The notes under the pieces: model-generated
Database searches by the model: none
Told to the model about the DNA's origin: nothing
Seen by the model: only the letters and a program-made list of their open reading frames with translations
Program-made: the position numbers and the translations under genes
Part shown: positions 5,766 through 13,606 of the stretch, piece after piece
How positions within the stretch are numbered: position 1 is the first letter of the stretch
Layout: every line of letters begins with the position of its first letter
DNA from: an uncultured Collinsella sp.
GTDB taxonomy: Bacteria > Actinomycetota > Coriobacteriia > Coriobacteriales > Coriobacteriaceae
Assembly (NCBI GenBank): GCA_959600835.1
Contig: CAUGNQ010000048.1
Span: 1-15,953, forward strand
DNA length: 15,953 nucleotides
Reading direction: 5' to 3'

Positions 5766-7148
5766 ATGATCATTACTCTGTGTGGTGGCGGATCCACCTT
5801 TACCCCCGGCATCGTCAAATCCATCGCCCTGCGCAAGGACGAGCTCGACGTTGACGAGATTCGTCTGTACGACATCAACGAGGAGCGCCAGCGCAAGATC
5901 GGCGTGCTCGTGGACTGGATTTTGCACGAGGACCTCGGCCTGGACATCAAGCTCATGGTGACCACCGACAAGGAGACTGCCTTTACGGACGCGAGCTTCG
6001 TGTTTGCCCAGATGCGCGTGGGCGGCTATGCCATGCGCGAGCAGGACGAGAAGATTCCGCTGCGTCACGGCTGCGTGGGCCAGGAGACCTGCGGCTGCGG
6101 CGGCCTTGCCTACGGCATGCGCACCATCTTCCCCATGGTCGAGCTGATCGATGACGTTGAGAAGTACGCTAAGAAGGACTACTGGATTCTCAACTACTCC
6201 AACCCTGCTGCCATCGTGTCCGAGGGCTGCCGCGTGCTGCGTCCCAACGCTCGCATCATCAACATCTGCGACATGCCGATCGCGATCATCGACGTGGTTT
6301 GCGCCGCACTCGATATCGACAAGAAGGATGTCGAGTACGATTACTTTGGCCTCAACCACTTTGGTTGGTTCACCTCGATCCGCCACAAGGGCGAGGAGGT
6401 GCTCCCGCAGCTGCGCGAGTACATCAAGGAGCATGAGATTCTGCTGCCCGACTCCTACCTCAAGGGCATGGGCTCGCTCATGGCAAAGAAGCCCGAGGAG
6501 GCCACTGACGAGCACCCCGAGCAGAACCGCCACACCAAGGGCAGCTGGTACTACGTCTGGAAGGGCGAGTACGAGATCATGGAGTGCTTCCCGGAGTACC
6601 TGCCCAACACGTATCTGAACTACTACCTGCAGCAGAAGGAGTTCGTCGAGCATTCCAACCCCGAGCGCACCCGTGCTAACGAGGTTGAGGAGACGCGTGA
6701 GAAGAACCTCTTCGACGGCATCGACCACTACGAGAAGACGGGCGAGATCGACGAGAGCACGTTCTATGCGGGCAGCCACGGCGACTGGATTGCCGATTTG
6801 GCTATCGCTCTGAAGAACGACACCAAGCAGCGCTTCCTGGTCATTTGCGAGAACAAGGGCGCTATCCCCAACATGCCCTACGACGCTATGGTCGAGCTGC
6901 CTGCCTACATTGGCAAGAATGGCCCCGAGGTCATCAGCCGCGACAACATTCCTCTGTTCCAGCAGGGCCTCATGATGCAGCAGCTGAACTCCGAGAAGCT
7001 CGTGGTCGAGGCTACGATCGAGGGTTCTTACGAGAAGGCGCTCAAGGCCTTTACGCTGAACAAGACCGTGCCTTCGATGAAGGTCGCCAAGGAGGTTCTC
7101 GACGACATGATCGAGGCCAACAAGGGTTACTGGCCCGAGCTTAAGTAA
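5766..7148 (+). CDS. 6-phospho-alpha-glucosidase, GH4 (GlvA/MalA-like)
   Basis: It splits a phosphorylated alpha-glucoside made by the PTS into glucose 6-phosphate and the aglycone sugar in the cytoplasm. GH4 enzymes work by an oxidation-elimination route and need NAD+ and Mn2+. The 460-residue protein begins with the nucleotide-binding Rossmann motif CGGGSTFTPG (6-15). The metal ligands are C168 and H198 (GLNHFGWF), and the motif CDMP (168-171), with D169 as predicted acid, separates alpha- from beta-glucosidases of this family (the latter have CN(V/I)P). Its start is 3 bases after the EIICB stop, with GAAGGAG inside the end of that gene, so the two are translationally linked. Last gene of the operon; a hairpin terminator follows. 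Confidence 0.95.
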   Translation: MIITLCGGGSTFTPGIVKSIALRKDELDVDEIRLYDINEERQRKIGVLVDWILHEDLGLDIKLMVTTDKETAFTDASFVFAQMRVGGYAMREQDEKIPLRHGCVGQETCGCGGLAYGMRTIFPMVELIDDVEKYAKKDYWILNYSNPAAIVSEGCRVLRPNARIINICDMPIAIIDVVCAALDIDKKDVEYDYFGLNHFGWFTSIRHKGEEVLPQLREYIKEHEILLPDSYLKGMGSLMAKKPEEATDEHPEQNRHTKGSWYYVWKGEYEIMECFPEYLPNTYLNYYLQQKEFVEHSNPERTRANEVEETREKNLFDGIDHYEKTGEIDESTFYAGSHGDWIADLAIALKNDTKQRFLVICENKGAIPNMPYDAMVELPAYIGKNGPEVISRDNIPLFQQGLMMQQLNSEKLVVEATIEGSYEKALKAFTLNKTVPSMKVAKEVLDDMIEANKGYWPELK

Positions 7149-7180
7149 AAGCAACAGGGTCGCTGGCCGCATACCTGGAG

Positions 7181-7218
7181 CAATGCCCCGTCCACGTGAT
7201 TGCGTGGGCGGGGCATTG
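7181..7218 (+). terminator. Rho-independent-type hairpin after the PTS operon
   Basis: Arms 7181-7196 and 7203-7218 pair over 16 bases with a single G-U and a six-base loop (TGATTG). The stem is GC-rich in its middle. The following TCATTT is only a short T-run, but the stem is strong enough to end the PTS transcript, and it lies 32 bases after the GH4 stop. It should insulate the hydrogenase operon downstream. Confidence 0.85.
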
Positions 7219-7220
7219 TC

Positions 7221-7244
7221 ATTTGGTAACGCGTTTTACCAAAT
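7221..7244. promoter_or_regulatory. 24-bp perfect dyad, probable repressor operator
   Basis: ATTTGGTAA (7221-7229) and TTACCAAAT (7236-7244) are exact inverted repeats with a 6-base spacer whose centre is CG. Nine-base arms with a central CG resemble LacI-type operators, though other dimeric regulators would fit. The site lies directly after the PTS terminator and about 160 bases before the hydrogenase operon, so it probably controls that operon. It does not match the Rex site TTGTGA-N6-TCACAA. No regulator gene for it is in the window. Confidence 0.6.
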
Positions 7245-7319
7245 ATGGCATTTATCTGCGGTAATGTTCTATTTCACCGCCGAGGGTGACATTTCATACC
7301 GCCTGCCGAACTGCGTGGA

Positions 7320-7340
7320 GACCTAACAACTTTTTAGGTC
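7320..7340 (+). promoter_or_regulatory. Small hairpin in the hydrogenase operon leader
   Basis: GACCTAA (7320-7326) pairs exactly with TTAGGTC (7334-7340) around a 7-base loop. A second GC stem, GCCCGG (7364-7369) with CCGGGC (7378-7383), lies shortly before the ribosome-binding site at 7392-7400. These may be parts of a folded leader that tunes expression, or a second protein-binding dyad. I see no known riboswitch class here. Confidence 0.35.
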
Positions 7341-7404
7341 AGTGTTGTGCGTGTAGCAACTTCGCCCGGCCTCGCCTCCGGGCTGCCATGTGAGAGGGGA
7401 TCTT

Positions 7405-9237
7405 ATGGCTCGACTGCACGTAATGGAACGCAGCCACGCTCAGGCCGTCATGGACGACCTGCACGATGCGCTCGGACGTCGTCTGGCGGTGAGTTCGCTC
7501 GCCCCGTGCCCCGTTGAGTTTACGGCAGCGCTCGTCAATCTGTGCTCCACCCAGAGCTGCGGCAAGTGCACGCCCTGCCGCGTGGGCCTGAGCGCGCTGA
7601 GCGACCTGCTCGCCGATGTGCTCGAAGGGCGCGCCGATGAGTCCACGCTCAACTTGATTGAGCGCACCGCCCGCACCATCTATCTTTCGAGCGATTGCGC
7701 CATCGGCTACGAAGCTGGCGCCATGGCACTCACGGCCATTCGCGGCTTCCGCGACGATTTTGAGCATCACATCCGCGAGCGCTCCTGCGGCTTTGACCGC
7801 GAGGCCCGCGTCCCGTGCGTTTCGGGCTGCCCGGCGCACGTCGACATTCCCGGGTACATTTCGCTGGTCGAGGCCGGCCGCTATGCCGACGCCGTCAAGG
7901 TCATCCGCAAGAACAATCCGCTGCCGCTCGTCTGCGGCCTGGTGTGCGAGCATCCCTGCGAGATGCACTGCCGCCGTGGCATGGTCGACGACCCCATGAA
8001 CATCCTCGCCCTCAAGCGTTTTGCCGTCGAGCACGGTGAGCTCAACGACCACAAGCCGCATGTAGTGGACAACACCGGCAAGCGCGTCGCCGTGATCGGC
8101 GGCGGCCCGGCCGGCCTTTCCTGCGCCTACTACCTGGCCGTGATGGGCCATAAGGTGACCATCTTTGAGCAGCGCCACCACCTGGGCGGCATGCTGCGCT
8201 ATGGCATCCCCAGCTATCGTCTGCCGCGCGAGCGCCTGCAGGCCGAGATCGACTGGATTTTGAGCGCCGGCATCGACGTTGAGCTCGATCACTCCGTCAA
8301 CGGCGAGGAGCTTGCCCGCCTGCGCGACGAGTTCGATGCCGTCTACCTGGCCATTGGCGCCCACAGCGATAAGAAGCTCGGCCTTCCGGGCGAAGAGGCG
8401 CCCGGCGTGGAGTCGGCCGTCAAGATGCTGCGCGCCATCGGTGACGACGAGCTGCCCGACCTGAGCGGCCAGCGCGTGTGCGTCATCGGCGGCGGCAACG
8501 TGGCCATGGACGTGGCGCGCTCTGCCGTGCGCTGCGGTGCCGAAAAGGTGAGCATTGTCTACCGCCGCCGCATCTGCGATATGACGGCTCAGGACGCCGA
8601 GATTGCCGGTGCCCAGGCCGAGGGCTGCGAGGTTCTGGAGCTGACGGCGCCGCTCGCCATCGAGACGGGCGAGGACGGTCGCGTGAGCGGCCTGCGCGTG
8701 CAGCCGCAGATTATCGGCGAGCCCCGTCGCGGTCGTCCGGCCCCGCGTGCCGCCGCCACGCCCGAGCGCGTCATTCCCTGCGAGCGCGTGTTCGTGGCCA
8801 TTGGCCAGGACATCGATTCCAAGCCGTTTGAGGACATGGGCATCGTCTGCAAGTGGGGTCGCGTCGTCACCGATTCGGATGGCGCCGTGCCCAACTTCGA
8901 CGGCCTCTTTAGCGGCGGCGACTGCCAGACCGGTCCCGCCACCGTCATCCGGGCCATCAACGCCGGCCGCGTTGCTTCGGCAAATATCGACCGCTACCTG
9001 GGCTTCGACCACAAGATCAAGCTCGACGTTGAGCTGCCGACCGTGCAGTTTAAGGGCAAGCACGAGTGCGGCCGCTGCGAGCTGGGCGAGCGCGAGGCCG
9101 GCGAGCGCATCCGCGATTGGAATCTGGTCGAGCAGGGCCTTACCGAGGAAGAGGCACGCCAGGAGGCAAGCCGCTGCCTGCGTTGCGACCACTTTGGCTT
9201 TGGCGCGTTCCGCGGAGGGAGGAACCTGGAATGGTAG
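7405..9237 (+). CDS. NuoF-tail/GltD-like flavin oxidoreductase, hydrogenase partner
   Basis: A 610-residue predicted cytoplasmic electron-transfer protein. Residues 50-100 match only the C-terminal [4Fe-4S] domain of NuoF (C52, C55, C58 in SCGKCTPCRVG, and C98); the NuoF FMN/NADH fold is absent. Next comes a GltD-type cysteine-rich domain (about 128-215, C138, C142, C177, C181, C185, C189). Then follow the FAD site VIGGGPAGLS (230-239) and a nucleotide site VIGGGNVAMD (360-369) followed by VYRRR (385-389), a pattern that in GltD and NfnB suits NADPH. The C-terminus has a further cysteine-rich tail (RCLRCD). ATG at 7405 has GAGAGGGGA four bases upstream. The end overlaps the hydrogenase start by 7 bases (ATGGTAG), so the two products are coupled. 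The likely role is to link NAD(P)H to the hydrogenase. It is not an ordinary glutamate synthase small subunit, since no large subunit is near. Confidence 0.88.
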   Translation: MARLHVMERSHAQAVMDDLHDALGRRLAVSSLAPCPVEFTAALVNLCSTQSCGKCTPCRVGLSALSDLLADVLEGRADESTLNLIERTARTIYLSSDCAIGYEAGAMALTAIRGFRDDFEHHIRERSCGFDREARVPCVSGCPAHVDIPGYISLVEAGRYADAVKVIRKNNPLPLVCGLVCEHPCEMHCRRGMVDDPMNILALKRFAVEHGELNDHKPHVVDNTGKRVAVIGGGPAGLSCAYYLAVMGHKVTIFEQRHHLGGMLRYGIPSYRLPRERLQAEIDWILSAGIDVELDHSVNGEELARLRDEFDAVYLAIGAHSDKKLGLPGEEAPGVESAVKMLRAIGDDELPDLSGQRVCVIGGGNVAMDVARSAVRCGAEKVSIVYRRRICDMTAQDAEIAGAQAEGCEVLELTAPLAIETGEDGRVSGLRVQPQIIGEPRRGRPAPRAAATPERVIPCERVFVAIGQDIDSKPFEDMGIVCKWGRVVTDSDGAVPNFDGLFSGGDCQTGPATVIRAINAGRVASANIDRYLGFDHKIKLDVELPTVQFKGKHECGRCELGEREAGERIRDWNLVEQGLTEEEARQEASRCLRCDHFGFGAFRGGRNLEW

Positions 9238-11042
9238 AGCCCAACAAAACCACTGTCAGCGACAACACCGAAAGCGGAGCACTCAACATGGTCAAGCTCA
9301 CGATCGATAACTGCGAGGTCGTGGTGCCCGAGCACACCACGATCCTGGATGCGGCCAAGTCCGTCGGCATCCAGATTCCCACCCTGTGCTATCTGCGCGA
9401 TCTGAACGAGATCGGCGGCTGCCGTGTGTGCGTGGTCGAGGTTGAGGGCTGCGACCAGCTGGTTGCCGCCTGCAACAACTACGTACTCGACGGCATGGTG
9501 GTCCACACCAACAGCCCCAAGGCCCGCGAGGCGCGTCGCACCAACGTGCAGCTGCTGCTGTCCCAGCACGACTCGCGCTGTACGAGCTGCGTGCGCAGTG
9601 GTAACTGCAACCTGCAGACCATCGCCAACGACCTGGGCATCTTCTATCTGCCGTACGAGCAGCACCTGGCGCGCGAGGGCTGGGACTTCGACTTTCCCAT
9701 CATCCGCGACAACGACAAGTGCATCAAATGTATGCGCTGCATCAAGGTGTGCGAGAGCGTGCAGGGCTTAGGGATTTGGGACCTGACCAACCGCGCCACG
9801 CATACCGCCGTGGGCACCCGCGGGCGTGCGCCGATCGGCAAGACCGATTGCGTCGCGTGCGGTCAATGCATCACGCATTGCCCGACAGGCGCGCTGCGCG
9901 AGCGCGATGACACCGAGGCCGTGTTCGACGCTCTCGCTGATCCCGACAAGATCGTGTTGGTGCAGATCGCGCCGGCCGTGCGTAGCGCTTGGGGCGAGGA
10001 GCTCGGCATTCCGCGCGAGGAGGCCACCGTCGAGCGCCTGGCCTGCGCACTGCGCCGTGTGGGCTTTGAGTACGTGTTCGATACTGATTTCTCGGCCGAC
10101 CTCACCATTATGGAGGAGGGCTCCGAGCTGCTCGAGCGCCTGGGTAAGGCCGCCAAGGGCGAGGGCGACAGCCGCGGCTGGCCCATGTTCACGAGCTGCT
10201 GCCCGGGCTGGGTACGCTTTGTGAAGGCGCGCTATCCGGAGTTTGTTGACAGCCTGTCCACGTCCAAGTCGCCGCAGCAGATGTTTGGCGCTGTCGCCAA
10301 GACTTATTACGCCAAGGTTCTGGGCGTGGAGCCCGAGCGCCTGTTTGTGGTGTCCGTGATGCCGTGCACGGCCAAAAAGGCCGAGTGTGCGCTGTCGAGC
10401 ATGGTGGGCGAGGACGGCGCGCCCGACGTGGACGTTGCGCTGACGGTGCGCGAGATGGTACGCATGATCCGCGCAAGCCACGTGAGCGTCGGCACGCTGG
10501 TCGAGGAGCCGCTCGATACGCCGCTGGGCTTTGGCACGGGCGCGGGTGTGATCTTTGGCGCCACGGGCGGCGTGATGGAGGCCGCCGTGCGCTCGGCATA
10601 TTACCTGGTGACGGGCGAGAACCCCGACGCCGACTTCTTTACCGACGTGCGCGGCCTGGACGGCTGGAAGGAAGCCGTGGCCGATATCGATGGCACCAAG
10701 GTGCGCGTCGCCGTGGCACACGGGCTGGGAAACGCTGCCCGTCTGCTCGACGCGATTCGCGACGGCCGCGTGAGTTATGACTTCGTTGAGGTTATGGCAT
10801 GCCCGGGCGGCTGCGTCGGTGGCGGCGGTCAGCCCATCCATGACGGCTGTGAGCTGGCAGCCGAGCGCGGCCAGGTACTGTGGGGCCTCGATGCGAACGC
10901 CAAGATTCGCTTCTCGCACGAGAATCCCGATGTCCAGGCGTGCTATCGCGAGTTCTTGGGTGCGCCGCTGTCGCCGCTGGCCGAGGGATTGCTGCATACC
11001 GACCATCACGCATGGACGATGCCTAACGAGGGGACGTGCTAG
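9231..11042 (+). CDS. hydA: [FeFe] hydrogenase, monomeric-type with full Fe-S relay
   Basis: It interconverts H2 with protons and electrons. The 603-residue protein has the order of the clostridial CpI enzyme: a [2Fe-2S] domain (C53, C64, C67, C81); a His-ligated [4Fe-4S] site (H113, C117, C120, C126); two ferredoxin-type clusters (C164-C174 and C207-C217); and the H-cluster domain. The three signatures are intact: TSCCPGW (C324 ligand, C323 proton relay), MPCTAKKAE (C379), and VMACPGGCVGGGGQP (C524, C528). Spacing matches CpI within one residue. No signal peptide is visible, so it is cytoplasmic. ATG at 9231 has GGAGGGAGG 8 bases upstream; ATG at 9288 is an alternative that removes 19 residues. 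Pairing with a GltD-like gene recalls the glutamate-synthase-linked A2 group of [FeFe] hydrogenases, by memory of that classification. HydE/F/G maturases are not in the window. Confidence 0.96.
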   Translation: MVEPNKTTVSDNTESGALNMVKLTIDNCEVVVPEHTTILDAAKSVGIQIPTLCYLRDLNEIGGCRVCVVEVEGCDQLVAACNNYVLDGMVVHTNSPKAREARRTNVQLLLSQHDSRCTSCVRSGNCNLQTIANDLGIFYLPYEQHLAREGWDFDFPIIRDNDKCIKCMRCIKVCESVQGLGIWDLTNRATHTAVGTRGRAPIGKTDCVACGQCITHCPTGALRERDDTEAVFDALADPDKIVLVQIAPAVRSAWGEELGIPREEATVERLACALRRVGFEYVFDTDFSADLTIMEEGSELLERLGKAAKGEGDSRGWPMFTSCCPGWVRFVKARYPEFVDSLSTSKSPQQMFGAVAKTYYAKVLGVEPERLFVVSVMPCTAKKAECALSSMVGEDGAPDVDVALTVREMVRMIRASHVSVGTLVEEPLDTPLGFGTGAGVIFGATGGVMEAAVRSAYYLVTGENPDADFFTDVRGLDGWKEAVADIDGTKVRVAVAHGLGNAARLLDAIRDGRVSYDFVEVMACPGGCVGGGGQPIHDGCELAAERGQVLWGLDANAKIRFSHENPDVQACYREFLGAPLSPLAEGLLHTDHHAWTMPNEGTC

Positions 11043-11044
11043 CG

Positions 11045-12103
11045 ATGCGCGCGTTTGATTTTGAAATGTCGCGCCGGGGATTTGCCTCGGCGCTTGCCGC
11101 GGGCGCGTTGTCGCTTGCGCTGGTTGGCTGTGGCGGCGGAGCTGCGGGGGCGAGGTCTTCTGCGGGTTCGGCTGCTGGGTCTGCGGCGAGTGGCGCTGCC
11201 GCTGAGTCGGTCGAGGTGCGCGTTGCCTCGCTCAAGGGACCGACGTCGATCGGTCTGGTGCAGTTTATGGACCAGGCTGCCGATGGCGAGACGGACAATG
11301 AGTTCGACTTTGCGATCAGCGCCGCGGCCGACGAGATTGTGCCCAAGGTCATTCAGGGCGATATCGACATTGCCCTGGTGCCGGCCAACTTGGCGAGCGT
11401 GCTCTACAACAAGACCGAGGGTGCGGTGCAGGTCATCGACATCAACACGCTGGGCGTGCTGAACGTTGTGACGGGCGACGCAGGCGTGGCCTCGTTTGGC
11501 GATCTGGCGGGTCGTACCGTCTACATGACGGGCAAGGGCACCACGCCGGAGTACGTCATGAACTACCTGCTGGAGCGCGCGGGCCTGACCGGTCAAGTGA
11601 CGCTCGAGTTTAAGAGCGAACCCACCGAGGTGCTGTCGGCCCTGCTTGCCGACCCGTCCGCCGTGGGCGTGCTGCCGGAGCCATTCAAGACCGCTGCCAT
11701 CGCCAAGAGCGAGGGCAAGCTGTCGGCACCGGTGAGCCTGACCGATGTGTGGGACGAGCTCGCGGGTGACACGGGCTCCCGTTTGCTGACGGGCGTGACC
11801 GTGGTGCGCCGTGCCTTTGCCGAGGAGCATCCCGAGGCCGTTGCGGAGTTCTTGAGCTGCCATGCGGCGAGCGTTAAGGCTGTCAATGCGGCGCCGGCAG
11901 ACTGGGCGCAGGCCGTGGTCGATGCCGGCATCGTGGACAACGCCAAGATCGCCGAGAAGGCGATTCCCGGGTGCATGCTTGTCTGCCAGACGGGCAAGGA
12001 TATGAAGGCGGCGCTCTGTGGGTACCTGCAGGTGCTGGCCGATGCGGACGCGAGCGCCGTGGGCGGTAAGCTCCCGGCCGATGATTTCTACTACATGGAG
12101 TAG
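11045..12103 (+). CDS. ABC substrate-binding lipoprotein, NMT1/SsuA type, Tat-like signal
   Basis: The extracytoplasmic receptor of the uptake transporter encoded next. It is 352 residues. The signal has a twin-arginine motif (SRRGF, residues 9-13), a hydrophobic stretch and a lipobox LVGC with C29 as the lipid anchor, followed by a Gly/Ala/Ser-rich linker to about residue 55. The rest resembles NMT1/SsuA proteins, which bind sulfonates, nitrate-like anions or thiamine precursors; the typical stretch GDIDIALVPANLASVL is near residue 105. The ligand cannot be read from the sequence. ATG at 11045 lies 2 bases after the hydrogenase stop, with GAGGGG at 11028-11033. A Tat signal suggests the protein is folded, perhaps with a cofactor or ligand, before export. 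Confidence 0.85.
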   Translation: MRAFDFEMSRRGFASALAAGALSLALVGCGGGAAGARSSAGSAAGSAASGAAAESVEVRVASLKGPTSIGLVQFMDQAADGETDNEFDFAISAAADEIVPKVIQGDIDIALVPANLASVLYNKTEGAVQVIDINTLGVLNVVTGDAGVASFGDLAGRTVYMTGKGTTPEYVMNYLLERAGLTGQVTLEFKSEPTEVLSALLADPSAVGVLPEPFKTAAIAKSEGKLSAPVSLTDVWDELAGDTGSRLLTGVTVVRRAFAEEHPEAVAEFLSCHAASVKAVNAAPADWAQAVVDAGIVDNAKIAEKAIPGCMLVCQTGKDMKAALCGYLQVLADADASAVGGKLPADDFYYME

Positions 12104-12106
12104 CCC

Positions 12107-13483
12107 GTGCGTGCGTTTGCTCGACAAATGACAGAGCGTATGAAGGCGGTGTCGGCAGCAGGTGCCGTCGCCGCCTTTTGGCTTGCTGTGTGGGTGCTGG
12201 TGGCGGCGCTGGTGGCGCAGCCGCTGATTTTGCCGGGGCCGGGTGCTGTTGCCTTGGCGCTGCTGCGCCTGATATGCGATGCCGGCACGTGGGCGATTCT
12301 GGCGGGCTCGGGCGCGCGGATACTGGGCGGGCTGGCGCTTGCCGCGGTATGCGGCGGTTTGTTGGCCGGGATTTCTGTACGGTCGCGGGCGTTTGCCCGC
12401 TTGGTGGCGCCGGCGCTTTCGTTTGTTAAGGCGACGCCGGTTGCCTGCGGGGTGGTCCTGCTGCTTATTTGGTTGGGGTCGGCACGTGTGAGCATCGCGG
12501 CGGTCTTTTTGATGGCGCTGCCGGGCGTATATTTCTCACTGGTCGAAGGCTTGTCGCAGGTGGATAAGCCACTGGAGCAGATGTTCCGTCTGCATGGCGT
12601 GCGCGGCTGGCGACTGTTTTGCGCCCATACCTGGCGCGAAGTCCTGCCGTTTGTGCTTTCGTGTGCGCGTGCCGTGATCGGCATGAGCTGGAAGGCCGGT
12701 GTGGCAGCCGAGCTGATCGGCATGGCGGTGGGCACCGTGGGTGAGCGCATCTATCAGGCGAAGCTTTTGATTGAGACGGCTGATCTGCTGGCGTGGACCG
12801 TGCTGGTCGTTGCCGCCTCATGGGCGTGCGAGCGCGTGCTGGTGTGGCTGCTGCGGGTTTCGGGGCCCGTGGCGTGGGGTGCGGCCGTGCGGGCGCATGG
12901 GCATGGGCTGCGCGGGCGTGCGAGGGCTGCGGGCGATGGCGCTGCAGCGGAGCTTGCGCTTGCCGTGGGCGATCGCGCGCCCTGGGCGCCGGCGCTCGAC
13001 GGGCTGGTGCTCAACGTGCCCGCGGGTGGGCGTATCTGTGTGATGGGCGCCTCGGGTGCGGGTAAGTCGACGCTCCTTGCCCTTGCGGCAGGGGAGTGCG
13101 CACCGTGCTCGATGGTGTTTCAGGATGCACGCTTGGTCGAGTCCGCCTCGGCGCTGGATAACGTGCTGGTGTGCGCCGATGCACGCGTGGACGCCTCGAG
13201 TGCTGCGGCCCTGTTGCGCTTGCTGGTGCCGGGGGTCGATGTGCATGCTCGCGTGGCCGAGCTTTCGGGCGGGCAGCGCCGTCGTGTCGAGATCGCTCGA
13301 GCCCTGCTGTGTCCGGGCGGCGCGGTGATTCTTGACGAGCCCTTTACCGGTTTAGATACCGCTGCGCGCGACGCATGCGCCGAGGTCGTGCTCGACTTGC
13401 TCGACGGCCGCATGCTCCTGCTTGCCACGCACGATGTCGCCGACGCTCAGGCCCTCGATATCTCGGATATCATCACGCTCTAA
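12107..13483 (+). CDS. Fused ABC permease-ATPase (SsuC/SsuB-like)
   Basis: Membrane and ATPase parts of the uptake transporter in one 458-residue chain. The permease half (1-250) has about six hydrophobic segments and the inner-membrane EAA loop at about 177-205 (conserved E178, P181, G192, AE at 201-202). After a linker, the ATPase half (about 280-458) has Walker A GASGAGKST (314-322), Q-loop FQD (338-340), signature LSGGQ (386-390), Walker B VILDE (407-411) and the H-loop H442. All catalytic motifs are intact, but the domain is short (about 180 residues against 230-250 usual). GTG at 12107 is 3 bases after the lipoprotein stop and has GGAG at 12097-12100. In most relatives these are two proteins, so the fusion is unusual; a missed stop is excluded because the frame is continuous. 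Confidence 0.9.
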   Translation: MRAFARQMTERMKAVSAAGAVAAFWLAVWVLVAALVAQPLILPGPGAVALALLRLICDAGTWAILAGSGARILGGLALAAVCGGLLAGISVRSRAFARLVAPALSFVKATPVACGVVLLLIWLGSARVSIAAVFLMALPGVYFSLVEGLSQVDKPLEQMFRLHGVRGWRLFCAHTWREVLPFVLSCARAVIGMSWKAGVAAELIGMAVGTVGERIYQAKLLIETADLLAWTVLVVAASWACERVLVWLLRVSGPVAWGAAVRAHGHGLRGRARAAGDGAAAELALAVGDRAPWAPALDGLVLNVPAGGRICVMGASGAGKSTLLALAAGECAPCSMVFQDARLVESASALDNVLVCADARVDASSAAALLRLLVPGVDVHARVAELSGGQRRRVEIARALLCPGGAVILDEPFTGLDTAARDACAEVVLDLLDGRMLLLATHDVADAQALDISDIITL

Positions 13484-13539
13484 ATACTAACTCAGCAACA
13501 AAATGATCCGTTTTCCTTCGTCCCCATGGGGTCGGGTGT

Positions 13540-13584
13540 GGTATTCTATCTGCGGGGTAATACTTAGGAATACCAAGTAATACC
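13540..13584. promoter_or_regulatory. Clustered GGTAATAC/GGTATTC repeats, probable antitoxin operator
   Basis: GGTATTC (13540-13546) is inverted as GAATACC (13568-13574). GGTAATACTT (13556-13565) is nearly inverted as AAGTAATACC (13575-13584, 8 of 10 positions). Several half-sites within 45 bases upstream of a RelB/DinJ-like gene fit cooperative self-repression, as type II antitoxins do. The same patch includes TATTCT, a possible -10 box at 13542-13547. Confidence 0.45.
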
Positions 13585-13606
13585 AACGCCGTAGAAACAA
13601 ACTCCA

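Noticed and set aside
4200..7172. A 990-codon open frame on the minus strand across the EIICB and GH4 genes.
   Set aside because: It is antisense to two clear genes, shows no protein family features and is low in complexity (Leu, Val, His, Asp rich), as expected of the shadow of biased codons in GC-rich DNA.
7339..9192. A 617-codon minus-strand open frame opposite the GltD-like gene.
   Set aside because: Same pattern of shadow composition; the plus strand carries intact Fe-S and Rossmann motifs, and no start signal is visible for the minus frame.
9768..12127. Long minus-strand open frames opposite the hydrogenase and the binding lipoprotein.
   Set aside because: No recognisable domains; composition mirrors the plus-strand codons, whose products are clear.
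13521..13532. CCCCATGGGG as terminator of the hydrogenase operon.
   Set aside because: A five-base self-complementary stretch with no room for a loop and no T-run; I see no convincing terminator after 13483.
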